This document shows positions 1-5,800 of a stretch of 8,130 nucleotides of DNA, one piece after another (position 1 is the first letter of the stretch; every line of letters begins with the position of its first letter). The position numbers and the translations under genes were made by a program. Origin of the DNA: Pseudomonadota bacterium (GTDB lineage Bacteria; Pseudomonadota; Alphaproteobacteria; Rhizobiales; Rhizobiaceae); NCBI GenBank assembly GCA_023399635.1, contig JAEWOP010000067.1, positions 1 through 8,130 on the forward strand. The letters run 5' to 3'. A model generated the notes under the pieces. That model was given only the letters and a program-made list of their open reading frames with translations. It was not told the DNA's origin and made no database searches.

Positions 1-1015
1 CCATCTGGTCCTGTGGAAGCGCCATGGCGGCCCGTTCGCGGTCGTTGAGCAGCTTGTCGACGCCATCAAAGGCCGAGGCGAAGCCCGACTGCCGAACCAT
101 GGCAGCCCCGATTTCCGGCGAGGCGAGGATAGCGTCCAGGAAGGTATAGGCAGCGTCCGCATTCGGACCGTTCTTCACCACGTTGAAGGAGTAGAGGAAC
201 CCGTAGGTGCCTTCCTTCGGAACGGACAGCTCGATGGGGTGACCGTCCATGATCAGCTTGGACGTCGGACCGGACCAGGCCTGCGCAACGTAGATGTCCT
301 CGTTCAGGAACATCTGCTGTACCTCGGAGCCCGCATCGTAGTATTTGCGAACCTTGTCCTTTTGGCTGATCAGGAAGTCGCGCGCCTTGTTGGTGGCTTC
401 CTGGGCAACGGCTTCCTTGCCTTCATAGGTGACATAATCACCGTCATTGCCCTGATAGAGCATGGTGAGCGAAAGGAAGTCCGAAATGATGTAGGATGTC
501 AGCCCCTTGTATTCGTCATCGAACATCATGCCCCAGCTATCGGAAGGCTTGGTGTACTCCGTGTTACGGGCCAGGCCTTCAAAGCCCGCCAAAAGCGGAA
601 CGCCGTAGGTGGAGCCGTTGATGGTGAGCTGCGGTGCGCCTTTGTAAGCCGCCGCCAGCTTGTCCCAATTCTTCAGTCGGCTGGTATCAAGCGGCGAAAG
701 GAGGTTGGAACCGATGAACTGGGAGAGCCGGTGGCCGGTTACCGTCACGATATCGGTCGACGGCGTGGCGCCTTCAGCCGTAAGGATGTTATATTGCTTG
801 CCCTGATCGTCCGTCAGACGGATGCGGATCTCGATCCCCGTGTCCTTCTGAAACTGGTCGATGAATGACTGCGGCACGAACTTGTCATATGTCGTGATAT
901 TGACGACCTTGCCCTGCGCGTGGGCGGAGCGCATCAGGCTGGGCGCCGCCAGGATGCCAGAGCCGGCAGCGAGCAGCTTGAGGGTGGAACGACGGGTCGC
1001 TTTAAACTCTTTCAT
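1..1015 (-). CDS. Tat-exported ABC transporter substrate-binding protein, polyamine (PotD/PotF-like) type; 3' end beyond window
   Basis: A continuous reading frame of 338 codons runs from an ATG at 1015-1013 to the left edge with no stop, so the C-terminus is missing (PotD-like proteins are usually about 340-370 residues, so probably little is lost). An AAGGAG ribosome-binding site at 1027-1022 lies 6 nt before the start and supports it. The N-terminus reads TRRSTLKLLAAG followed by a hydrophobic stretch and an AHA-Q cleavage site near residue 33, which is a twin-arginine export signal, so the protein should act in the periplasm. The mature part begins with a short beta strand and a YDKF...F...TGIEI pattern, followed by DIVTVTG, a PLD segment near residue 108 and a YGVPLL segment, the typical layout of family-1 spermidine/putrescine-type binding proteins. 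The ligand cannot be read from sequence; amines, amino-acid derivatives and opine-like compounds are all possible. It lies 53 nt downstream of, and co-oriented with, the LysR gene with no terminator seen between, so the two may share a transcript. Permease and ATPase genes would be expected just left of the window. Confidence 0.9.
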   Translation of the reverse strand, partial: MKEFKATRRSTLKLLAAGSGILAAPSLMRSAHAQGKVVNITTYDKFVPQSFIDQFQKDTGIEIRIRLTDDQGKQYNILTAEGATPSTDIVTVTGHRLSQFIGSNLLSPLDTSRLKNWDKLAAAYKGAPQLTINGSTYGVPLLAGFEGLARNTEYTKPSDSWGMMFDDEYKGLTSYIISDFLSLTMLYQGNDGDYVTYEGKEAVAQEATNKARDFLISQKDKVRKYYDAGSEVQQMFLNEDIYVAQAWSGPTSKLIMDGHPIELSVPKEGTYGFLYSFNVVKNGPNADAAYTFLDAILASPEIGAAMVRQSGFASAFDGVDKLLNDRERAAMALPQDQM

Positions 1016-1021
1016 GGCAAT

Positions 1022-1027
1022 CTCCTT
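1022..1027 (-). promoter_or_regulatory. Ribosome-binding site of the substrate-binding protein gene
   Basis: AAGGAG on the minus strand, 6 nt before the ATG at 1015. It fixes the start of a gene that is otherwise open to the window edge. No convincing promoter is visible in the 53 nt between the LysR stop and this gene. Confidence 0.8.
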
Positions 1028-1068
1028 GTTTTTGTTTGACCGGTTTGATGGGCAGAGCACTTGTATTT

Positions 1069-2049
1069 TTAGGGAACGTCTCCTTCGACGGTTCCCCCAT
1101 AGGTGACATCCGCAACACGTCCTGATGCGCCAGGATCGTGAGCGGTGAAATCGGGCATGCGTGCGGAAGCAACACGGATGATCAGCTGGATCAGCTCCTG
1201 GGCAGTGGCCGACAGCGGGCGCGCTGTTGCCGAGAAGATTCCCCAGAGGAACGGGATGTCGACGTCGAGCGGTCGCACAGTCACGCCCGCGGTCAGGGGA
1301 CCGTAAGCGGTTGCCGGTTCGACAATCGCAATCCCCATCCCGGTCGAAGCGATCTGCACCGCACTCATCGCCGCGCTCGTCGCTATGATCCGTCGTGCGC
1401 GAACATTTGCCTCCTGCAGAGCCTTGTCCACCCGGCGACGCAGACGGAACGGATTAGCAAGCGTAATGACTGTCTGGCCGGCCAGGTCGGCCACGGAAAT
1501 GACATCCTTGGCGGCCAGCGGATCGTGAACGGACAGAACGGCTGCACAGCGGCCCTGAAAATATCCGTGCGCTTCGAGGCCGGGCTGTTCGGCCGGGAGC
1601 GACGTCACACAGAAATCGGCGGTACGCCCCAGCACCGCCTGAACGGCGGCTTCGGCAGGCATGCTTCTTAAAAAGACCGTATGCGGAAGAAGGGCTTCCG
1701 GTAGTTCGGCGAGAGCAAGCGGCACCATACCCGTGGCAAAAGCAGGCGTAGCGGCGATCTCGACCGGTTCGGGCTCCTTGAGACTGATCCTTTGCGCTCG
1801 ATTGCGCAGATGCTCGATGCCGCTGATGAAGCGTTCCGCTTCAGAATGAAAAGCGATCCCCTTGTCACTCGGCGTTATGCGCGGGCCATTGCGATCAAAC
1901 AGCGGAAATCCAAGCGACGTTTCAAGGTCCTGGATAAGACGTGTGACCTGGGATTGCGAACGGTCAAGCAGGCGCGCAGCACCGGTGATGCTGCCTGCGG
2001 ACATAACCGCAAGAAATGCCTCCAGTTCGCGTATCTCCATCGCTATCAT
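1069..2049 (-). CDS. LysR-family transcriptional regulator
   Basis: The 326-residue product has the standard LysR layout. A winged helix-turn-helix occupies about residues 7-65 (ELEAFLAV...GSITGAARLLDRSQSQVTRLIQDLETSLGFPLFDR, with the conserved A25-A-R-L and the LF.R wing). A periplasmic-binding-protein-like effector domain covers about 95-295 (ADFCVTSLP near 144-152, ISVADLAGQTVITL near 185-197, GMGIAIVEP near 237-245). A tail of about 30 residues after position 297 is slightly longer than usual. The first ATG (2049) has AAAGGA only 3 nt upstream, while a second ATG at 2040 (residue 4, MEIRELEAF) has the same site 12 nt away and gives the more usual family N-terminus, so the start is uncertain by three residues. 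It diverges from the opine-dehydrogenase-family gene and precedes the binding-protein gene on its own strand; LysR proteins commonly control the divergent gene and themselves. The effector is unknown but is likely a substrate or product of those neighbours (inference). Confidence 0.93.
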   Translation of the reverse strand: MIAMEIRELEAFLAVMSAGSITGAARLLDRSQSQVTRLIQDLETSLGFPLFDRNGPRITPSDKGIAFHSEAERFISGIEHLRNRAQRISLKEPEPVEIAATPAFATGMVPLALAELPEALLPHTVFLRSMPAEAAVQAVLGRTADFCVTSLPAEQPGLEAHGYFQGRCAAVLSVHDPLAAKDVISVADLAGQTVITLANPFRLRRRVDKALQEANVRARRIIATSAAMSAVQIASTGMGIAIVEPATAYGPLTAGVTVRPLDVDIPFLWGIFSATARPLSATAQELIQLIIRVASARMPDFTAHDPGASGRVADVTYGGTVEGDVP

Positions 2050-2062
2050 GCATCCTTTGCAT
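2048..2062. repeat. Inverted repeat ATGCA-N5-TGCAT over the LysR start codon and ribosome-binding site
   Basis: A perfect 5-bp inverted repeat with a 5-bp spacer covers the first ATG and the AAAGGA of the LysR gene. It could be part of a LysR footprint extending from the upstream palindrome or a small mRNA hairpin limiting translation. Short enough that chance is possible. Confidence 0.4.
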
Positions 2063-2071
2063 TATGACAAA

Positions 2072-2087
2072 TTTAATGTGCATTAAA
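2072..2087. promoter_or_regulatory. Candidate LysR-box operator, perfect palindrome TTTAATGTGCATTAAA
   Basis: Seven-base arms TTTAATG and CATTAAA flank a 2-bp centre. The sequence contains the T-N11-A pattern (T2073 to A2085) typical of LysR-type recognition sites. It lies in the divergent intergenic region, 23 bp before the LysR ATG, and overlaps the predicted -10 box of the LysR promoter, so binding would block the regulator's own transcription. GCATTA in this palindrome is repeated 21 bp away (2059-2064 and 2080-2085), two helical turns, which suits binding of a LysR tetramer along one DNA face. Which protein binds is inferred from position and pattern. Confidence 0.65.
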
Positions 2088-2110
2088 CGCATGATGTCTG
2101 CTAGTGACAA
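2082..2110 (-). promoter_or_regulatory. Predicted sigma-70-type promoter of the LysR gene
   Basis: On the minus strand TTGTCA (2110-2105) and TTTAAT (2087-2082) are separated by 17 bp, each matching the vegetative consensus at 5 of 6 bases. Initiation would fall near 2075, giving a leader of about 25 nt that includes AAAGGA. The -10 box lies inside the palindrome at 2072-2087. Confidence 0.55.
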
Positions 2111-2299
2111 AAGAAATTTTTCGTTTGGGACGCGGAAGATGAAAAAGATGGCTTGCTGACTTCGAACTGTGCAGAAAATTAAGCCTCGGGGTGTGGCTTT
2201 TGCTCGTGCAGCACATGCATTTACTGGAAGGAGCCAGAATTTGCTGAGGGCGTAGGCAGGCGCGCGGATAAATGAGGCAGGGGAACCGAAAACACAGCC

Positions 2300-2313
2300 T
2301 CTGGCGCGCCAGA
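2300..2313. repeat. Perfect 14-bp palindrome TCTGGCGCGCCAGA
   Basis: A GC-rich perfect palindrome followed by an A-run (AAAAA after 2313) about 120 bp before the opine-dehydrogenase-family start. The position suits an operator or activator site for that gene. It does not resemble the AT-rich LysR box at 2072-2087, so a second regulator is possible. Confidence 0.45.
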
Positions 2314-2421
2314 AAAAATGATGCATTTGCGCAACGATCGGCGGGCAATGTACAGAACCGGTTTGTGTTCTACGCGAAAGATAGAGACCAGAGGGTGGCG
2401 CCATGTCCACTCCTACAACCG

Positions 2422-2427
2422 AAAGGA
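2422..2427 (+). promoter_or_regulatory. Ribosome-binding site deciding the dehydrogenase start
   Basis: AAAGGA with 8 nt to the ATG at 2436. The in-frame ATG at 2403 has only a poor GAGGG-like site and would add 11 residues (starting MSTPTTERTDD) in front of the conserved nucleotide-binding strand. Confidence 0.75.
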
Positions 2428-2435
2428 CAGATGAC

Positions 2436-3509
2436 ATGCGGATAGCCATTCTCGGTGCGGGTTCGATTGCTTATGGCATGGCGGCTTTCCTCGCCAATGC
2501 GGGGCATCATCCGTGCCTATGGTCGCCCTCCGGCCGCAGTGCCAAGCCGTTGTCGGAAGGCGAACCGCTCGTCGCTACCGGCGCGTTGGACTTCGTCGGT
2601 CCGGTCGAGGTCGCGGCAACCTGCGAGACTGCTGTTGCGGATGCAGATGCGGTCATCATTGCAATGCCTGCAAACGGTCATCGTGCCGCCATCGACGCGG
2701 CGCTGCCGCATTTGCGGTCGGGACTGCCCGTCATCATCAGCTCCCATAGCTCCTTTGGAGCGCTCTATCTGTCGAAGCGGCTTTCCGAACGACAACTCCG
2801 TCTGCCGATCATTGCTTGGGGGACCACGCTTCTGACGGCCCGCCGCCAAACCGACGGGCGCAGCGTCGTCGTCAACACCATCCGCCAGAAGGTGGACTTT
2901 GCCACCCTGCCGAAGTCGGCAGCCGCTGAGGGTCGGAGCCTGTGCACTGAACTCTTCGGTGATCGCTTCGTCGAACGTGACGGTTTGCTTGCCATCGCGC
3001 TCTCAAACCTCAATCCTCAAAATCATCTCGGGATCGCATTGCTCAATCTGACAAGGATGGAAAAGGCGGAGAGTTGGGGACAGGGCGAACATGTCACACC
3101 GGCGGTCGGTCAGTTGATTGAGGCGCTCGACGCCGAGCGACTGTCAATTGCCGAGAGCTTCGGCCTGGAGGTCAAAACAGTTCGCGAACACTTTTCTCTC
3201 TCCTTCCACGTGCCCCTCGCCTCTGTTTCCGAAATGAACCAGCAGATGCATCGTGAAGGACGAGGCGGAATGGGCCCTTCCTCCATCCAAAGCCGCTACA
3301 TTTTCGAAGATGTGCCGTTCGGTCTACTCCCAACCGTGCTTCTCGGCCGCATAGTCAACCGGCCTGCGATCCTGCACGAGGCAGGCGTTCGCATCTTTAC
3401 CGCATCGGTCGCACACAATCTGGAGGCAGACAATGACCTGCTGCCGGAGCTTTCACTTGATCATCTCGGTCCGAGCGAGCTGCGGGAGCTTTGCGAGAGC
3501 GGATTTTAA
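2436..3509 (+). CDS. NAD(P)-dependent octopine/nopaline dehydrogenase-family oxidoreductase (opine dehydrogenase-like)
   Basis: The 357-residue product begins directly with a Rossmann strand, MRIAILGAGSIAYG (GxGxxA class), as expected for a dinucleotide-binding dehydrogenase. The N-terminal NAD(P) domain runs to about residue 185 and includes DAVIIAMPANGH (71-82) and ISSHSSFGALYLS (101-113). The C-terminal domain carries the family signature NPQNHLGIALLN (193-204) with the candidate catalytic His197, a long helix TPAVGQLIEALDAERLSIAESFG (221-243), and RYIFEDVPFGLLP (287-299), whose Asp292 occupies the place of the catalytic-pair aspartate in this family. These enzymes form or oxidise secondary-amine dicarboxylates from an amino acid and a 2-oxo acid; the actual substrates are unknown. 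It starts at 2436 because AAAGGA lies 8 nt upstream and the domain begins there; an ATG at 2403 is a less likely start. It diverges from the LysR gene, its probable regulator. Ketopantoate-reductase-like enzymes are a more distant alternative. It is not the separate family of metallophore opine dehydrogenases, as far as can be judged by eye. Confidence 0.85.
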   Translation: MRIAILGAGSIAYGMAAFLANAGHHPCLWSPSGRSAKPLSEGEPLVATGALDFVGPVEVAATCETAVADADAVIIAMPANGHRAAIDAALPHLRSGLPVIISSHSSFGALYLSKRLSERQLRLPIIAWGTTLLTARRQTDGRSVVVNTIRQKVDFATLPKSAAAEGRSLCTELFGDRFVERDGLLAIALSNLNPQNHLGIALLNLTRMEKAESWGQGEHVTPAVGQLIEALDAERLSIAESFGLEVKTVREHFSLSFHVPLASVSEMNQQMHREGRGGMGPSSIQSRYIFEDVPFGLLPTVLLGRIVNRPAILHEAGVRIFTASVAHNLEADNDLLPELSLDHLGPSELRELCESGF

Positions 3510-3698
3510 CGGAGCAGAGGAACCGCCCGTGATCCCGACCGGCAGGAGCCGAGGGCCTTTCAGCGGGCCTTTGGCAATCCGCAGATCCTGAGAGAGATCG
3601 GCTTCCTGCAACGGCGGGCTGGCACGCAAACCGCAGTCCTGGATCGATTACATGAGCAGCTGGGCAGGCTCAGCCATCGTTACGGCATAGCTAAGTGA
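3510..3698 (+). pseudogene. Probable C-terminal remnant of an unidentified gene, in frame after the dehydrogenase stop
   Basis: The frame stays open for 62 codons right after the TAA at 3507-3509 and ends at TGA 3696-3698. It has no start codon of its own. From about 3528 the translation looks like real protein: RDPDRQEPRAF, then RAFGNPQILREIGFLQRR, then LDRLHEQLGRLSHRYGIAK, a charged, helix-prone sequence with strong G/C preference at third codon positions. An 8-bp direct repeat GGGCCTTT (near 3553 and 3565) encodes a repeated RAF. I do not recognise the family. The likeliest reading is the truncated 3' end of a gene whose front was lost when the opine-dehydrogenase block was joined here. 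A C-terminal extension of the dehydrogenase lost by a nonsense mutation is less likely, because that protein already ends at the usual family length. Chance open frame is not excluded. Confidence 0.5.
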
Positions 3699-3748
3699 GC
3701 GCTTTCCGTCATGGCTGTAATTGGCCCGACGCGGATGTTGCCGGTTAT

Positions 3749-5515
3749 TCACGAGGCCACAACTCTATTGCGTCCTTGTGCCTTGGCGAGCAGAAGGGCC
3801 GCATCCGCCCGTGCCAGCAGCGTGTCCAGCGGCCCGGCCTCCGGCGAGGTTGCCACACCCACGGAAATTGTTACGATTCCAAGAAGTTTCCCGACATGGG
3901 AAATCGCTGTAGCACTTACTGCCGTTCTGACTTTTTCGGCCAAGCCAGCAGCGTCGCCCTTGAGCATCCCCGGCAAGAGCGCGGTAAATTCCTCTCCCCC
4001 ATAACGGTAAGCCTCACCGTGATCGCCCAGCGTGTCACGAAGCGTTCGGCCCACATACTGCATGACCTTGTCGCCGGCATCATGACCATATTCGTCATTA
4101 AAGCGCTTGAAGTGGTCGATATCGATCATCAGGCAGGCAAGTGGTGTCTTTAATTGGTCGCTCGCGAAACGTTGCACCCTTTCATCCAGATGCCGGCGAT
4201 TGAACAACCCGGTCAAAGGGTCTTCGATAGCCATCAGCGTCAACTTCTCACGCAGCTGCAGATTGGCGATAGCAAGCCCGACATTTTCGGCAATCAGTTC
4301 GAGATAAAGCCGTGACGCATCGAGGTGCAGCGCCTGCCCTTCTTTTTCTTCCAGGTAAAAAAGCCCGATCATGTCGCCTTGCGCGGTCAACGGGACGCAA
4401 AGAGCGATAGCATCCGGATCATCCAGATGCTGACACGGCACATCGGTGTCGGAGAACCCGTTGGCGTGCGCCCGCCCGCGGCGCATCCCCCAGCACGCAG
4501 ACGCAGGAAAACTGTCTCCGGCATTGTCAGGCGCTAGCCAGTCCGAACTGCGGTTGAGGATATTCTTGCTTTCGTTCAGGATATAAAGGCCGCCGGCAAT
4601 GCCGGGAAAGATTTGCGGCGCAAAGCGCGCGACGATGCTGGCGAGCTCCCCCTGGTTCTGGCAGGCCTGCAGGCGGTGCATCATCTGCAGGATGAGGTCC
4701 TTGGTCTGTTGGTCTGCCCGTCGTTCCGCGTCGAGCCGATCGCGCTCGATGCCGCTCGCCCGGAAGATTTCAATCGCGGTGTTCATCTCGCCGATCTCGT
4801 CCCGGCGACTGTCGGGCAGCACCTCGACGGAATAATCCTGCTTTGCAAGCCGATCGATGATCCCGCTCATTCGCACCAATGGCATGGCGATCCGGCGTCT
4901 CAGGATGAAATAGAGCACCGCCAAGAATAGCCCCCCCGTCAGCCCCAGCATGATCTTGGCGATCACGCTCCACCAGTCGCTACGCGCTCGCGCCGCGGCC
5001 AACTGCGATCCGGTCCTTGCGGCCGTCAAATCGCGAAAATGCGCGACAGTCGCCAGAAGATCCTCTTGCAGTCTTTCATGCTCGGGGCCGAACAACGTGG
5101 ACTGGGCAGCGCTCTTCTCGCCGCGCTGAAATGCTTCGACCGCCGCGATCTCGAACTTGTCGAGTGCGTCCGCATCCGTTTCGATCTTTCGCAGCGCATC
5201 GACCTCGGCCTTCGGCAGCACTTTCGACAAGAGCTGATCAACTGCGGCTTCCCGGCTTCGCTCGCTTCCATCTTCGGCCCGGAACGCGTTGAGATGACGT
5301 TCTTCGCCACGCATGACAAACAGCCTGGCCTCGTCGGACCGGACCTCTGCGCCAAGTGCGAGGTCTTCCGCCAGACTATCCAGCGTCAGATGCTCTTCCA
5401 CCGCGACACGCTCTTCGACAGCGCTGCGAGACGACATGATGAAGGCCGCGCCAGACAAAGCCGTCAAGACGACTGTCACTCCGTAAGCCCAGTTGGTGAT
5501 CGCGCTTATTCTCAT
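3749..5515 (-). CDS. Membrane-bound diguanylate cyclase (sensor-HAMP-GAF-GGDEF)
   Basis: The 588-residue protein makes cyclic di-GMP from two GTP at the inner membrane. In order: transmembrane helix 1 (about 9-28); a periplasmic, largely helical sensor of about 150 residues (30-182, four-helix-bundle or CHASE3-like by appearance); transmembrane helix 2 (about 183-205); HAMP (206-257, P212 and DEIGEM at 239-244); a GAF domain (about 283-420, with CWGMRRGRAH at 341-350 and VPLTAQGDMIGLFYLE at 374-389); and a GGDEF domain (428-586). The catalytic domain is complete: DPLTGLFNRR at 432-441, metal-binding D465 in MIDIDHFK, and the active loop YRYGGEEF at 503-510. The four residues where the RxxD inhibitory site would lie (497-500) read GDHG, so product inhibition at that site is probably absent. 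There is no EAL domain. The ribosome-binding site is weak (AGAGA next to the ATG). It is transcribed towards the opine-dehydrogenase gene and divergently from the sigma-54 activator. The signal it senses is unknown. Confidence 0.93.
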   Translation of the reverse strand: MRISAITNWAYGVTVVLTALSGAAFIMSSRSAVEERVAVEEHLTLDSLAEDLALGAEVRSDEARLFVMRGEERHLNAFRAEDGSERSREAAVDQLLSKVLPKAEVDALRKIETDADALDKFEIAAVEAFQRGEKSAAQSTLFGPEHERLQEDLLATVAHFRDLTAARTGSQLAAARARSDWWSVIAKIMLGLTGGLFLAVLYFILRRRIAMPLVRMSGIIDRLAKQDYSVEVLPDSRRDEIGEMNTAIEIFRASGIERDRLDAERRADQQTKDLILQMMHRLQACQNQGELASIVARFAPQIFPGIAGGLYILNESKNILNRSSDWLAPDNAGDSFPASACWGMRRGRAHANGFSDTDVPCQHLDDPDAIALCVPLTAQGDMIGLFYLEEKEGQALHLDASRLYLELIAENVGLAIANLQLREKLTLMAIEDPLTGLFNRRHLDERVQRFASDQLKTPLACLMIDIDHFKRFNDEYGHDAGDKVMQYVGRTLRDTLGDHGEAYRYGGEEFTALLPGMLKGDAAGLAEKVRTAVSATAISHVGKLLGIVTISVGVATSPEAGPLDTLLARADAALLLAKAQGRNRVVAS

Positions 5516-5589
5516 TCTCTAATACTACACACCGCTGCTTGCGGGAGGATTAAGACGCCGGTTGCGATTGCATGGTGCGTGCTCGACAT

Positions 5590-5603
5590 TGCCGGCGCCG
5601 GCA
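5590..5603. repeat. Perfect 14-bp palindrome TGCCGGCGCCGGCA
   Basis: All-GC core palindrome about 75 bp upstream of the diguanylate cyclase start. In GC-rich DNA such sequences arise by chance more readily, so an operator role is only a possibility. Confidence 0.3.
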
Positions 5604-5630
5604 GGCCCAGAGTTCAGCAAGCTGGCCGAA

Positions 5631-5648
5631 GTTGACTGGACAGTCAAC
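5631..5648. repeat. Perfect inverted repeat GTTGACT-GGAC-AGTCAAC
   Basis: Seven-base arms with a 4-bp centre, lying between the divergent diguanylate cyclase and AcoR-like genes, about 115 bp from the former and 150 bp from the latter start. The size and symmetry fit an operator for a dimeric regulator. No protein can be assigned to it. Confidence 0.45.
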
Positions 5649-5800
5649 GAGAGCGCCACGGAAATCATTCATTCCGTCCCGCGCGGAGATCGAGGTTCCA
5701 AATGATGTCCGGCATTCGCCGAAGCATTGGTCACACTGAATAATTGCGGCTATGTTATTGTGGCAGATCACGGGAGGCGGCCTTCGAGGGCCGGTGATTG

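Larger units (their letters stand above)
2088..2435. other. Divergent intergenic control region, no gene seen
   Basis: About 350 nt without a credible coding sequence; both strands give only unprotein-like translations. It is AT-richer than the genes around it. ATGCAT occurs at 2215-2220 and 2321-2326, in addition to the copy at 2048-2053; the first two are each followed by TT. An 8-bp palindrome TTGCGCAA lies at 2327-2334 and a 14-bp palindrome at 2300-2313. A plus-strand promoter for the dehydrogenase gene is expected here, but no strong -35/-10 pair was found, as would fit an activator-dependent promoter. A weak stem (AAGCC at 2181-2185 with GGCTT at 2195-2199, then TT) is too short to call a terminator. 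Confidence 0.6.
5516..5800. other. Intergenic region between diguanylate cyclase and AcoR-like genes; no clear gene
   Basis: About 285 nt separate two divergent genes. It must hold both promoters, but neither is clear. The best plus-strand candidate is TTGGTC (5727-5732) and TATGTT (5751-5756) with an 18-bp gap, a weak match. Two inverted repeats are listed separately. In the plus frame ending at TGA 5703-5705 the last 30 or so codons (FSKLAEVDW, then NESATEIIHSVPRGDRG) look protein-like but have no start codon. The opposite strand also translates plausibly over part of this stretch, so a decayed gene is possible but unproven. Confidence 0.4.

Noticed and set aside
239..868. Plus-strand open frame of 209 codons opposite the substrate-binding protein gene
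   Set aside because: The minus strand here encodes a clear binding protein with signal peptide and ribosome-binding site; the plus-strand frame is its antisense shadow with no recognisable domain.
2181..2201. AAGCC...GGCTTTT stem as a terminator or small RNA end
   Set aside because: The stem is only 5 bp with a 9-nt loop and a short T-run, and no upstream transcript that would need it was found.
2403..2435. Upstream ATG start adding 11 residues to the opine-dehydrogenase-like protein
   Set aside because: The added residues precede the first Rossmann strand, and the ATG at 2436 has the better-placed AAAGGA site.
3620..3635. Sigma-54-like sequence TGGCACGCAAACCGCA
   Set aside because: The GG and GC spacing is right, but CC replaces the TT of the -12 element and no plus-strand gene follows; it lies in the coding-like remnant facing a convergent gene.
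5039..5635. Plus-strand open frame of 198 codons over the 5' end of the diguanylate cyclase gene
   Set aside because: Antisense to the sensor region of a well-supported gene; composition is arginine- and cysteine-rich and no domain is visible.
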